From the NCBI RefSeq assembly GCF_020520425.1, contig NC_079490.1, positions 2,046,001 to 2,110,000 of the forward strand: a stretch of 64,000 nt of DNA, given 5' to 3'. The position numbers and the translations under genes are program-made. This stretch comes from Spinacia oleracea. Lineage: Eukaryota; Streptophyta; Magnoliopsida; Caryophyllales; Amaranthaceae. The notes beneath the pieces were generated by a model. That model saw nothing but the letters and a program-made list of their open reading frames with translations. It was not told where the DNA came from and searched no databases. This document shows, one piece after another, positions 24,555 through 35,843 of this stretch. How positions within the stretch are numbered: the stretch's first letter is position 1; each line of letters begins with the position of its first letter.

Positions 24555-24607
24555 GCGATGTAACCGGAAGCTCTGATAACATATAACGTCTTCTATGCTC
24601 CTAACAT
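24555..24607 (-). pseudogene. relic SDR exon 1
   Basis: On the minus strand this reads Met-Leu-Gly-Ala, stop, then ...Ala-Ser-Gly-Tyr-Ile-Ala. It aligns base for base with the first ~53 coding bases of SDR copies 3 and 5 but with a stop codon and several substitutions. It is cut at 24555 by unrelated repeat sequence. Its upstream flank (24608-25320) matches the flank of copy 3, so it is the remnant of a sixth gene. Confidence 0.75.
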
Positions 24608-25320
24608 TTTCTCTCTCCTCAGAGCTCACTGTGTCTCTCAATAGCTGTTAGTAGTTGGTTGAGTCAGTTAATGAAGATGAGATGATGCTTTCCGTTAAAA
24701 TCAGCGGTTCTATATTTTAAGTTGTGGTTTTATGCTATAAAAAAAGAAAAAGAAAAATAAAAACTATGTGAACAGTACCACGTGAAATAGTTTTTAAACC
24801 AATGTAAAATGGAAATTAATTTTGATTTTAACAATTTCTAGGAAAATCGTTTTGTTTTGTTATTGTATAAATAATTATAGTATGAATAAATATGCGATTA
24901 GACTTTACGGGTACATAAATTAATTTAGTTGTCAAAATGATCCATATCAGTGACGTATTTTTTCAAAATGGGAAATTAATTGGTGACGTTAACGTTAGTG
25001 AAGCAAAAAAAAATCTTTATTTATGATTACCAAACAATAAAATATTTTAAGAGTTCCCTAAAAAAAAATTAAGAGAATGAAAAAACTAGCAAGAAATTCC
25101 TAGATGATACTCCCTCGGTATTGAATGGGCTCGGTATTGAATGGAAACAGTAGGAAAGACTTGTTCTTATCTCGTATCTTCGATATTGGTAGGGATCTGC
25201 ACAGGTAAGAGCGTTAGCTACTTTTAGACGCTTTGAGTATCCTTCCAATGCAAAAGTTAGAGAGTAATAATTAGGTATAACAATTGGGATTATTAACCAT
25301 GCATTGACAATAAATGAGGC
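24608..25320. repeat. paralogous 5' flank of the lost SDR copy
   Basis: Aligns with 12485-13395 (GGTTGAGTCAGTTAATGAAG, GGGAAATTA.TTGG.GAC.TTAACGTTA, AATAAATGAGGCTCATAC). It lacks MITE copy B. No coding sequence. Confidence 0.65.
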
Positions 25321-25535
25321 TCATACATATAGACGAGAGAGTCCTGCAACTCAGGCAATCGTCGACCGCAAGTACCATGAAGCCACGAGAAAGAATTTTG
25401 GTCGCACAATTGAGAAAATGAATCGACAATTTTTTTTTTCTATATATGTGGTAAGTTTCATAACTCCATTACTCTCGGCTTTTCAATTAACTAGGTGGTT
25501 TTGAGAGTTGTTGTTGAGCGACGAATTTGGAACAA

Positions 25536-25650
25536 ACTGTGTAATTAATTAGAATATGTCGCATTAATTATAATTTAGACAGAAAAATGAGTTATTTATA
25601 CAAGGAAGTCAACACTAGTCAACTACTGAAATCAAGTAAAAAAATACATT
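25536..25650. repeat. relic 3' flank of a copy 4-like SDR gene
   Basis: GTGTAATTAATTAGAATA, AGTCAACACTAGTCAACT and ACTGAAATCAAGTAA match 14037-14150, which lies just beyond the stop codon of SDR copy 4. No exon follows here, so the duplicated unit ends in or before the 3' UTR. Confidence 0.65.
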
Positions 25651-26087
25651 TAAGTAAACAAGTACTTTAATTTTCCCCGAAAAAGTGAAAATGTTGAAAA
25701 ATAACAAAGTTTATATTGTACGTACATAGTATAATGTACACTTTGCTTAATTGGTCTATTTGAAATAATTTTGTTTTACATAAATTTAATATTTTTCTAC
25801 GTCGTTATTTTTAATTTCTATCTCATATTTTCTCAATCATATACGAAGTATAACAAAATACAAATAAATTGTATATTATTATAAATATTTCTCAATTATA
25901 AATTAATGTTTACGAGTAATTAATAGTACTCCGTAAAGAAAATTAGTAACATTCGTGCAATGCACTAATACTAAGTTAGTTAAAACATAATACAATCCAA
26001 TATTGCTTAATTTTTCGAGTAAATGCTAGAGTTAATATAAATTTTCAATTTTAATTTTTTTTAAAACATTGTGGAATAAATTATAAA
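25651..26087. other. AT-rich spacer
   Basis: About 440 bp of very AT-rich DNA with no ORF or repeat end that I could recognise. It contains a word common to several repeats here (GTGCAATGCACTAATACTAAGTTAG near 25955, shown only in part). Confidence 0.4.
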
Positions 26088-27470
26088 CGGATTTTTCATG
26101 AAATGCCCCCGAGGTTTGCCTTAATGCACCAAATACCCCTAAACTTTCCAGAATGTACCAAATACCCCCGAGGTTTTAAAAAATAACACAAAATACCCTT
26201 AATGAGCATTTTCCGTCCATTCCGTTAAGTCTCCGTTAGCGTGAATTTACTTTTTTGCCCTTTCTCAACCATTTTCTCTACTAATCCTAATATTAACACT
26301 TAATTATATCAATTAAAACTAAAAAAATTTAATTAACTATTATTTTTTAAAAAAATCAAAACTTTGGGCTTTCTTTCACTTATACTACTCTCTTCTTTCA
26401 CGCCATCAATCATCAATTCATCATCATTATCATCTTCTTTTTCTTCTCTTCCGCCACCATTAATTGCTTCGTTGTAGGCTAAGATGATGATTTGGAAGTC
26501 AACATTGCTCCCCCCTTTCTGCCTGGAACGAAGCCCACTTCTCGATCTCCTTCCTTGGTGCACCACCGGGACACAATCCACCCATAGCCACCGGGATTGT
26601 TGGGCGGTGGTGGCTATGGGTGGACTGCATACGTACGACGAAAAACATGGCTGAGAGGAGAGAGGGTAGTGGCGGTGGAGCTTGGCTGGGAGCCTGAGAG
26701 GAGAGAGAAAAGAACACCCAGCTACCACCGTCCATGTTCCTTCTTCCCTCTGCCATGGAAATCGCCGCCCAGCTACCAAAACAACGCCATTGCCCTTCCT
26801 TGTCTCTCCTCTTTCTCCCAAAACCCAGAAAAAATTCACCCAGAAAAAGACCCAAAAATCCAAAAAACACACAAAATTATCAACAATCACACAAAATCGA
26901 TAAAGCAAGCACGAATTTTGTCAAAGAAACAAACAGATCGTATACATTTCCGTCAATTAGCGACGAAAACTTCCAAATTCGAGAAATTAACGCTTAATAT
27001 CTGGGAAGTCGGCAGGTGTTTGAACAACAAAATAGAAAGGTACACCTCCATTAATGGGTCCAATTTTCCATATGAACTTATGTAGGTTTTGGGTGTTGGA
27101 TTAATTATATACTTCTCCACTAATCATTCATTTTTGGAGGGGAGTAGAAGTTGAGTTTCTTGGCGAATTGCGGGTGTTGGAATTGTGAAGGTGGCGAATA
27201 GAAGGGAAGAAGAAGGGTTAATTGATTTTATTTTTTTGGGGATAATTGATTTATTTTGGGGTTAATTGATTTTTTTTTGGGGGGGTTAATTGCTTTAATT
27301 AAGGGTTAAAATTTAATGTTAACGGAGACATAACGGAATGGACGGGAAATGCTCATTAAGGGTATTTTGTGTTATTTTTTCAAACCTCGGGGGTATTTGG
27401 TGCATTCTGGAAAGTTTAGGGGTATTTGGTGCATTAAGTCAAACCTCAGGGGCATTTCATGAAAAATCCG
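26088..27470. mobile_element. Mutator-like element with 151-bp terminal inverted repeats
   Basis: The 1383-bp element is bounded by CGGATTTTTCATGAAATGCC and its inverse. The terminal repeats (26088-26238 and 27320-27470) match over about 151 bp with few changes. The 9-bp target duplication AATTATAAA is exact at 26079-26087 and 27471-27479. Long TIRs with a 9-bp duplication are the hallmark of Mutator-like elements. The interior has no recognisable transposase. Its middle (26480-26870) is clearly more GC-rich than the surroundings and has long open frames on both strands, the look of a captured gene fragment (Pack-MULE), but I recognise no parent gene. Confidence 0.88.
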
Positions 27471-28164
27471 AATTATAAATTATCAATTTGATGCTTGTCC
27501 AAATCTCCATTCTACAGTTTATTGTCGACATAGATTTGTGATTACGAATTAATTTATTGTAATGTTATGAAACGAAGGTTGTAAGAAGTGTATACTTTCT
27601 TATGTAGACGGAAAAACAATATTGAGTCTGAATTGATTTTAGCAATATGCAACACATAACGAAGGTTGTACGGAGTGTATACTTTCTTAGGTAGACGGAA
27701 TGTCTTATATTTTTTGTTCAAATTTTGAACTAATATTTTTTATTTAAACAAATTTAACATATAAATAAAGGCATACTGTGTACTTTAAAGGAGACACCAA
27801 ATATTTAAAAACTATAAAGGCATAAAGAAGTAAATCTGTGATGGAATATAATATTTTATTATATTTGGTTTATTGTATCTTTGTACAATCTTTCTATATT
27901 AGAAAATTTACAATAGTTAGCAAATAACATCGTTGTATATCTTTACTCAAAATACTTTCCTATGAGATGTATCAGGAAAAACTTCTGTGAAAATTGAGAG
28001 AATGTTTTGTGTGCCGTTCTCATTCATCAGTTAGCATAATATACAAATTTACAAACTTAATCTTAGGCTAGAAATTAGGAGAAGATTTGAAAGAATATTT
28101 CTAATCCTAATAATACGCTAACTATACAATATCTTTGACTTTAAAAATATTTACATATTTGTTA

Positions 28165-28425
28165 AGTCTATTACTCCCCGCAGTCGAAGCGGTAGGTTTA
28201 CGAACGGTTAGACTGTCTCGAAAATCACCAAAGAGTACGTGCGGAAGACCGTTGGTGAAAATATCCGCAGTCCGCTATTTGGTAGCGGGATGGAACATGT
28301 AGAACACGAACTTCCCTTTTTGAACCTTTTCTCGGACGAAGTGAATGTCCATTTCAATGTGCTTAGTCCGTTGATGTTGTACCGGGTTAGCACCCTTCTG
28401 TAATAGCTTATCCCAAATTTATTCC
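28165..28425 (-). mobile_element. Ty1/copia fragment (RNase H end of pol)
   Basis: On the minus strand the conceptual translation contains HQRTKHIEMDIHFVREKV, the classic motif near the end of copia pol, followed by Phe-His-Pro-Ala-Thr-Lys and Gly-Leu-Pro-His-Val-Leu-Phe. Only ~260 bp remain and no LTR is nearby. It is an old, broken fossil. Confidence 0.75.
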
Positions 28426-28816
28426 ATGCCAAAAGGCACAAGCCGCACTATGCAATCAATATTGTGGGTAATTGAATAAAATAAGTTTTGATAAATTCAA
28501 AGATATACCAATATTAAAAAGAAAATTATAGAATCATTAATAGCTTATTAAATAGAATCAATAATTATTCATCATTTATCAAATTTGTCATAAATGGGAA
28601 ACCAATACAAGGAAAGAACTCATGCAAAAAAGGTAAGAAATAAAATAGAATAATGTCATTGGCAAACCACAAACGTCTTCTGTTTTCACACGTAAGTAAG
28701 GAAAGCAATACAAAAATTCAAAGGTTTTTTATTTTTTCATTTATGTACGTCCAATTTTCTACTCACCTCTTAACTTGAGTTGTAAAGAGTTTGATATCAT
28801 AAAAAGATCAAGACAA

Positions 28817-31800
28817 ATGTCTACAATCGGGTGGGTGATGTTGTTGGTAATTTTAATGTTCGATGGCGTAAACGGACGGCGAGTGGATGTCGGAGGAAAC
28901 TTAGGTTGGAATCAAAATAACAATTTCTCCCTTTGGGCATCTCAAGAGACCTTTTACATCGGAGATTGGCTATGTATGTACTTATTTCTTTCTCTATATA
29001 TTGTATGGGTTTTTCTTTAATTTCTTCATGGATTTTGAATTGATTTCTTACAATTTTTTGGTTATGAACAACTAATGTCGGCCGTTGCTAGATATTAGAC
29101 CTAAAAACCTAGTATCTTGTTAGTAGTTAAGCAAATTTTAGGGCATTAATCATATAAAGAAAATTAATTCATTTATATAGGATTATGTTATATACTACGT
29201 ATCAAAGTACTCCGTATCAATTGCTTTTCATTAATCGATCGTCTTCAATTGAGACTTGGAATTGAAGTGTGTCGAAAAATAAGGTAAATTTTTATTTTAT
29301 TTAGGATATTTTCGATCCAATTTTTAATTATTAAAGTAGTTAATCTCGATTTTGTATCATGAACTTGCATAAGATTCAATTTCTAATTTCTTCATACAAA
29401 TATTATGGTTATTAACTTATTAGTTATTAGTACTAGTATGTACTACCTTCGTTTCAAAATGATATTTACATTTTCTGTTTTGTAGTCTGTTTTATGTTGT
29501 TCTCCACCCTTTGTTTTATTCTATTTTTTTACATAAGAATTTATTATCTTATCCTTCTTACCCCCATAATATTTTCAATTTTCCACTCATTTTCTTTTAC
29601 TTTATTCATTTTTTTTTCTTACACTCACCCACCTTTTTACACATTTCTCTTATTTTATCTATATTTTATTATATTCAATCAACTTTCTGGATACAATGTA
29701 CTTGTTAGTTGTTACTGGATACTATGTACACTAAAACTTTGTTTATTTCGCTGGAAACATCCTTAGGGGAAAACCCCGATCAATGGGTGATGATAAAAGT
29801 AGCAAGTTGCGACAACATTTAGTTCTCGCAATCTTACGTGTTAGGGTTTAATTGGTACATATAGGCGTCACGTAGGTTATGCGTCATCGGAATATTTTTA
29901 CTATGAAAATATGTGAATAAAGTAGTCGATATAAAGAAAGAAACAAATTAGAATATTAAGATTTTCCTACTTTTTTTTGAAACATGTATGATAGGTTATA
30001 TAAGTTAAATATTTTTATTTCCAATTTAAATTATGACGCATAAGCATGTCATGTCATCATTGTGACACACCTTCATAGTCGCATATTGGGATCTTTTATC
30101 ATTTTCAAAACTCAATTATATAAAAGTTAATTATCAATCATCATACCTCATCCACGCAAAATTCCCCTTTTTAAGGTCTCATACAACTTTTTGAGAATTT
30201 TTGGTTGTTGCCCACTTAAACCGTTTACATCTTCGGGTACTTTCTTTTTTAAAAAAATTCTTAAAATTTGTAATTTTCTATAAATACTAAACTATTGCAT
30301 CCAAGCAAACGGCCACTTCTAATGTAACTAGTCTTATGGCATCTTCTAAAAACGTACTTTGTATTGAGTTTGTTTCTTGAGTAGTGTTTACATATTTTGA
30401 TTATATATTTTGTAAGATAAATCGTATAGTTAAGATGAACACAATGTTATTTGTTGACAGTTGCGGATCTAAAATTTGTCCTAAGTGGGATAACTGTTAC
30501 AAAATTACTGAAAAATTAACTAAATTAGGTACTTTTTAATACGATTTAGTCGAAAACTAGTATAATACCCGTGCGATGCACGATTTATAATCTAAACATA
30601 AATTATTATGAAATCTGGTATATAGACAATTATGATCAATATAGAGTTTATAGATATTCTTCAAATAAAAAATGATTAATAATGGATAAATTGTTATTGC
30701 TCATTCGTTGTCTTGCTTATTAAAACAATTAAAACAAATAAAGGTACATAGATAAAATTATTTCCATTCTCATTCACCACTTGTGTCAAGCGTAAGTTAT
30801 CTTACCCGTCTTTCACTTCGTTATTAATACTCACTTAATACTTGCACAGTCACTCGTCAACCTGATTACCCGGCCACTTAACATCTATCTAGACCATGTA
30901 CTTTATTGAGCTAGAGATGACTTTGAGGCGGGGGAAGACTTGCACACCCGCACCCACCTACAATTCTCATCTTCATCCTCCCATCCACGATAAGAAGGAT
31001 ACCCACCCCTCTCAACCCCCGTCTCGAGAGGTACAATATAAAATCCATCACCTTTTCATCACCCCCATCCCCATGTATCCACACCCACCCCTAAACTCGA
31101 CTTTTTTTTTGGTAAGAGAGTTTGAATTTTAAAACTCTATTATGGAGCCTCTGAAAATTCGTTTGTCTGATTAGAGTTACTGAGTAAATAAACAAAACAT
31201 TATAATATGTAAGTTAGATGAAAGATTAACGACTCAGACGGGTACAATCTATAATATGTAAGTTAGATGAAAGATTAACGACTCATTTGTTGACCCCATT
31301 AAACAATAAACTTTCGTCCATTGCCGCCCAATTAAGGCGGATGCACAGAGAGATCTCCCAAAAGACCCTCCCCACTGACAATCTGACATCCCTATATTCA
31401 ATAAATAATCCAAATTTCCTTTCAACTAAATTTTAAATATATTGACTTAAGTTTATTACGAAGTTTTAAAATTAATTGTATTAGTTATAATATTGAAAAA
31501 GTTGTATTTAAAAGTGACATACATAATTAGGATTGGTGAGTGTTCTTAAATTCAATCAATTCAAACTTACCCTATCACCAAGGTGGTTACATGTTATTCT
31601 TATACCCATCAACCAAATATCTCTTTTTGTTAGTCAACATTAGTCAATCATCTATGTTTAACTTTGTCGTACGACCAATCTAAAATCCAAACTCGCCCCA
31701 TCACCAAGGTGGTTACATGTTATTCTTATACCCATCCACTAAATATCTTTTTTTGTTAGTCAACATTAGTCAATCATATATGTTTAACTTTGTCACCCGA

Positions 31801-34800
31801 CCAATCTAAAATCCAAACTCGCCCCATCATCAAGTGTGATTCACCATTTACATATATTAATATTTTTTTGCACAAAATTTAGTGATATTGCAACCATTTA
31901 CATTAATACATAAAACTTATTTTGTTATTGCAAATATATTAATAATATGGAAGTTTAATCATCTAAATCTTATGACTTTGGACATAGTTGATTTCGATAT
32001 TATTATTCAAAACTTCAATCAACATGCTCTTAAGACTTCAATAATATAAGCGAATAAATTATTATTCGTGCACCGTATAAAAATATTACAATAATGAGAC
32101 CTATAAAATGTTTGAGACAACCTTATTAAATACATTAAATCAATAGTTAACTTTTATTATGCATATCTTTATTCATTATATGACACAAATTATTAAAATA
32201 TTGATAGTTTTATAATAATATAATTGATAGTCCAAGTTAAATTATTATAAGATTTTCTATATTAAAGGAACGTTCGAACATGTCCGTACTAAGTATATGG
32301 CACAATATCTAAACAAAACTTGATAGCACTTACAATTAGTCATTATATATGTTATAAGAGAGAGAAATCATAGAGTGACATTTGTCACCTCTACATCAAT
32401 TTGCCTCTCTTTTAGCATAGTACGGAGTATATAGATTTAAATTAAGAAATTTATGGACATGAGTAAATAAGTAATTCGTTTAATCAACTATTACCATAAG
32501 TAAATATAAGATTTTAGGTAAAATATATACAAATTATATAATATTTTATCATATGTTAGTCATCATTCACCAATATTATAAAAGAGGCAAATCAGAGCGG
32601 CATTTGTTAGCTCCACATTGCCTCTCTTTTAGTATAGTACTCCATATACATATGTTTGTTAAAAATTGACTAAAATATAAGTCATTTGTCAGCCTAAAAT
32701 ATTTGAGGAAGTTTTTTAAAGTAGAGAGTATTACGTGTTAGTCGCGCATCATTTTTCTTCTTTACGACTTCTTCCATCTTTTTTTGGATAAACCACTTTA
32801 TTTTCACGGTTGTTAAAAATAAATTCAACTATTAATATCTTAAATTATTATTTAGTAAAACTTATTTTAAAAAACAGTAGTATTATGTAAGTATTTAGAA
32901 AAATCCAACAAAATGTTACGGAGTACATGACTATGTTCAACATAAAATATTAATAATCACAAAAAAACAGAAAAAAATGGAGGTATGTGTGAATATAACA
33001 ACTAATGTAAAAATCAAATAGTTGCATCTAAAAAATTTAGGAATTATGTAGTAAAATAGTAGATATATTAGGTTATACAATTAATTTTTCTCATGTTTAA
33101 AGACGTTACATATTTTTTTGAAAGTAGTACAATATTACTATTAACAGTGGTGATAATTATCGAATTTAGTTGCTAAATATACTACGTATAAAATAGTACA
33201 ATCACTGACGGTTATAATTATCGCATTTGGTTGTTAAAATATTGTAGAGTACTATTGTAATTTTTTTAATACATTCTTATTCTCACTTGATTGATTTTCT
33301 AAGTTATTTGTATTCGAATTATGTAAGTACGAAATACAAATAAATTGACTACTTTTAAATTTTTATAAAAGTTATACTATGTACTCCGTACAATGGATTA
33401 ATTTTTTATAAAAAGATAATCTTATATTTGTTACCAAATATAAAAAAGATAATCTTATTATTCTTATATTGGTTATATTTGTTACAAAATATAAAAAAGA
33501 TTTATAATTTAAAAAATATTCTCTATGTACAGATTGTAATCTTTTTTATTTTAAGGAAAAGGGAATCAAATATTTTTTTCAAGGTAAAATCTAACAAAAT
33601 AATTATAGCATCAAGTATTTTATTTAATTTTTTAATTTTTTTAATATCTATAAGAGAGGTCAATCAATGAGTGACATTTGTCATCATTACATTGATTTCC
33701 TCTCTTTTAGTATATTATATAGATAGATTACCTAAAATTATGCAAATTTTGTTGGCCAAGTGGGGTCAAGTGACCCCACTCCCCATACACCGGATCCGCC
33801 ACTGTTTGTTGAACTTATTTGCCTCATTCGGTATGACTTGAAGGGATTGGCTTTAAAAGCTCGTGTTGAATGTCCATGCATATGATTTATTGATTGATTA
33901 TGTATAATAATGGAGTAATAATTGTTTAGTCACTAATTTTGCTCACTAATAATCATTCAACATTCATACAAGTCATTAAAAAAAAATCACTCTATTTTCT
34001 GATGGGTTGCCCGACCCACGTGGAAGAGAGGTAAATTTGTACTACTATAAGAGAGTCACATGGCAATAAGGGTGTAGATGGATCGTGTAAAGATGGATGT
34101 GGTCCGGGCCGGGCCGGACCGGGCTTTAGGGGTCGGGCCTATGCCAATCCCACATCATATTGTGTCGGGTTGAGTCGAAAAGTTAAAAACATGGCTCATG
34201 CCCACGGGCATTTGTGTCGGGCCGACCCGTCGGGCCTAAGCCTAAATTTACTAAATTTAGCGTGATTTGTCTGGTCGGGTCGAGTCCCGCTATGCCTTTT
34301 TGTGCTTTTTCCAAAAATTTTACGGCCCAGGCCCACGGGCTTTCGTGTCGGGTCGGCCCGTCGTGCCTAAGCCTAATTTTACTAAATTTAACGTGCTTTG
34401 TCGTGCCTTGTCGTGTTTTTTTCAAAAAAATTGACCCAAAGCCAACCCCACGACTTCGTGCTCGTGCTTTTTTTTCGTGTCGGCCCGGCCCGGCCCACGA
34501 CCATCTTTAGGATCGTGTATATTTTTTTTTAATGGTTTTGTTGTTTAAGTACTAGGCATTGATCACACCACTATCTAATTCCAATTTTCATTTTCCCTTT
34601 AGATTTCAGGTTTGACAAGAACTATTTCGATGTATTAGAAGTAAACCAAACAAGCTACGAGAATTGCAACTCTAATAACTTCATAGCAAACGTAACCAAA
34701 GGTGGAAGAGATGTTTACCAACTCAAAGAAGCTAGACCTTATTACTTCATTTGTAGCAAAGGTTATTGTTATGGTGGCATGAAAGTCGCTATCAACGTCA

Positions 34801-34931
34801 AGAACTCGTCTCTTCCTGCTCCGTCCCCACAAGGAAATAATGCCGTTGGTCCATCCATGTATCTAGCAAGCATGAATTTCATGCTTGTTTTATTTCTAGC
34901 AATTTCAGTTTTTATTACTCTCTTTGTTTAA
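28817..34931 (+). CDS. phytocyanin: early nodulin-like / lamin-like protein
   Basis: Two exons, 28817-28973 and 34603-34931 (486 nt, 161 aa), joined Trp-Leu-Tyr-Phe with GT-AG borders. Residues 1-20 form a signal peptide ending ..DGVNG. A plastocyanin-like domain follows at about 21-118: VDVGGNLGWN, a Trp-Ala-Ser stretch, GDWLYFRFDKNYFDVLEV, CNSNNFIANVTKGGRDVYQL, then YYFICSKGYCYGGMKV. The Cys pair at about 74 and 108 can form the family disulphide. The His/Cys/His/Met copper ligands are not present, as in early nodulin-like proteins. Sites for N-glycosylation: Asn67, Asn82, Asn120. A short Pro/Ser linker and a C-terminal hydrophobic tail (about 143-161) suggest a GPI anchor at the plasma membrane. 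The single intron is 5.6 kb, inflated by a hAT-type element and MITEs. The ATG at 28817 is the first good one; upstream in-frame codons are not ATG. Closest by eye to Arabidopsis lamin-like ENODLs. Confidence 0.9.
29787..30075 (+). repeat. dispersed ~300-bp repeat, also inverted at 48640-48955
   Basis: GTGATGATAAAAGTAGCAAG, TTGCGACAACATTTAGTT, then CGTCA.GTAGG.TATG, TATGAAAATATGTGAATAAA and GACGCATAAGCATGTCATG. All of these recur in reverse complement at 48640-48955. Ends resembling AATAAAGGTCG.AA suggest a MITE. It is inside the phytocyanin intron. Confidence 0.6.
30458..33804. mobile_element. 3.35-kb hAT-type non-autonomous element
   Basis: It sits in the phytocyanin intron between exact 8-bp duplications TTTGTTGA (30450-30457 and 33805-33812). 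The ends are CAGTTGCGGATC and the near inverse GATCCGCCACTG, matching the widespread plant hAT end CAGTGGCGGA. The interior is extremely AT-rich with nested repeats and no transposase ORF. A word around GTGACATTTGTCA..CATTG..TCTCTTTTAGTATA occurs three times (32346, 32570 and 33645), and a 128-bp tandem pair lies at 31561-31818. Confidence 0.8.
31561..31818. repeat. 128-bp tandem pair
   Basis: Two adjacent copies, about 31561-31690 and 31691-31818, each with CACCAAGGTGGTTACATG, TTATTCTTATACCCATC, AGTCAACATTAGTCAATCAT and CCAATCTAAAATCCAAACTC. They differ at few positions. Nested in the hAT-type element. Confidence 0.85.
34089..34509. mobile_element. AAAGATGG-family MITE, copy C
   Basis: Ends AAAGATGGATGTGGTCCGGG and CCCACGACCATCTTTA are inverted. 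The 9-bp duplication GGATCGTGT lies at 34080-34088 and 34510-34518. The core word CCTAATTTTACTAAATTTA occurs in full, and its surround is doubled (34222-34262 and 34365-34405), so the interior is an internal tandem copy. It lies just 94 bp before exon 2 of the phytocyanin gene. Confidence 0.8.
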
Positions 34932-35532
34932 ATTAATAAATTGGATTGGTGAATAAATAGACCTGATATTTGGAGCTTATTCTGGTTTCACTGGTGTTAA
35001 ACTGATAGATAGATTTAAATAGTATTGGTTGTATCTTGCAAGGTACAACAGTACGATGTCATTTTTTTGAGCTTATTCTAGTTTCACTCCCTTTGTTTAT
35101 TGTGGTAGTGCTCGATTTTGATATATTGTGTCGTGTTTAAGGGAAGTTGTTTCGTTTTCACAAGTTAACATGTAAAATGAAGCCACACATGTCGCTCACG
35201 TGCGAGTCCATGACCGGAAAGGCTCAGTCAATGCCAGAAACTTTCCTTAGGTTGTCTTTCGCAAAAAAAATTACACTAAGGTGTGATTTTACAAAAAAAA
35301 TAAAAATTTAAGGTACTTTTTTCGCAAAAGTTGTGTTATAAAAGATTTTTTTTGGGAAAATGTACCTAAATTTTATTGCGAGTCTAATAAATTATTGTTC
35401 ACCGAGTGCGTACGTATATAGGATGTACCTAAAATTTATTGCGATGTCTAATAACTTTTGAAAACGTTTTGGGCCGAAACGTGTAACCCAAATCTGATAA
35501 AAACTGGGCCGATGAGTCAATAACTCGTTTCC
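34932..35532. other. 3' flank of phytocyanin gene
   Basis: No ORF or mobile element recognised. The first ~130 bp are repeated at 35620-35740. Further on are short repeats of CGCAAAA.TT and TGTACCTAAA.TTTATTGCGA (35357 and 35424). Confidence 0.45.
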
Positions 35533-35740
35533 TCCATGTATATAGGAAGCATGAAGACATGAAGTTCATGCTTGTTTTAGTTCTAGCAATTTTAGTTTTT
35601 ATTACTCTCTTTTTTAAAATTAATAAATTGGATTGGTGAATAAATGGACTTGATAAAATTGTCATTATTTCGAGTAAAATTGATCAATAACTTTAAATAG
35701 TATTGGTTGTATCTTGTAAAGTACAACAGTACCATGCATA
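35533..35740 (+). pseudogene. duplicated tail of the phytocyanin gene
   Basis: Aligns with 34854-35060: TTCATGCTTGTTTTA, TTTTTATTACTCTCTTT, then TAAATTGGATTGGTGAATAAA and GTATTGGTTGTATCTTG. It covers the coding end for the hydrophobic anchor tail plus the 3' UTR, with several changes. No other part of the gene is copied. Confidence 0.85.
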
Positions 35741-35843
35741 AACCGTTAAGTTGATAATTGATAGAAGTTGTCATCAGTTTGATCTTATCTATATTAATAT
35801 ATCAAAAAAACGTTGTGGAAAAAAATATATGTGTGTCACGTAG

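Noticed and set aside
26333-26908. 191-codon minus-strand frame, and long frames on the other strand
   Set aside because: All lie inside the Mutator-like element; frames on both strands come from GC-rich cargo and no protein family is recognised.
31561-31818. Direct repeats considered as a CRISPR-like array
   Set aside because: Only two adjacent units with no spacers, in a plant nuclear context.
34183-34510. Open frames rich in Arg, Gly and Pro, repeated at 4306, 59641, 60064 and 62432
   Set aside because: They are translations of the AAAGATGG MITE family core (the recurring KFSKISL motif) and not genes.
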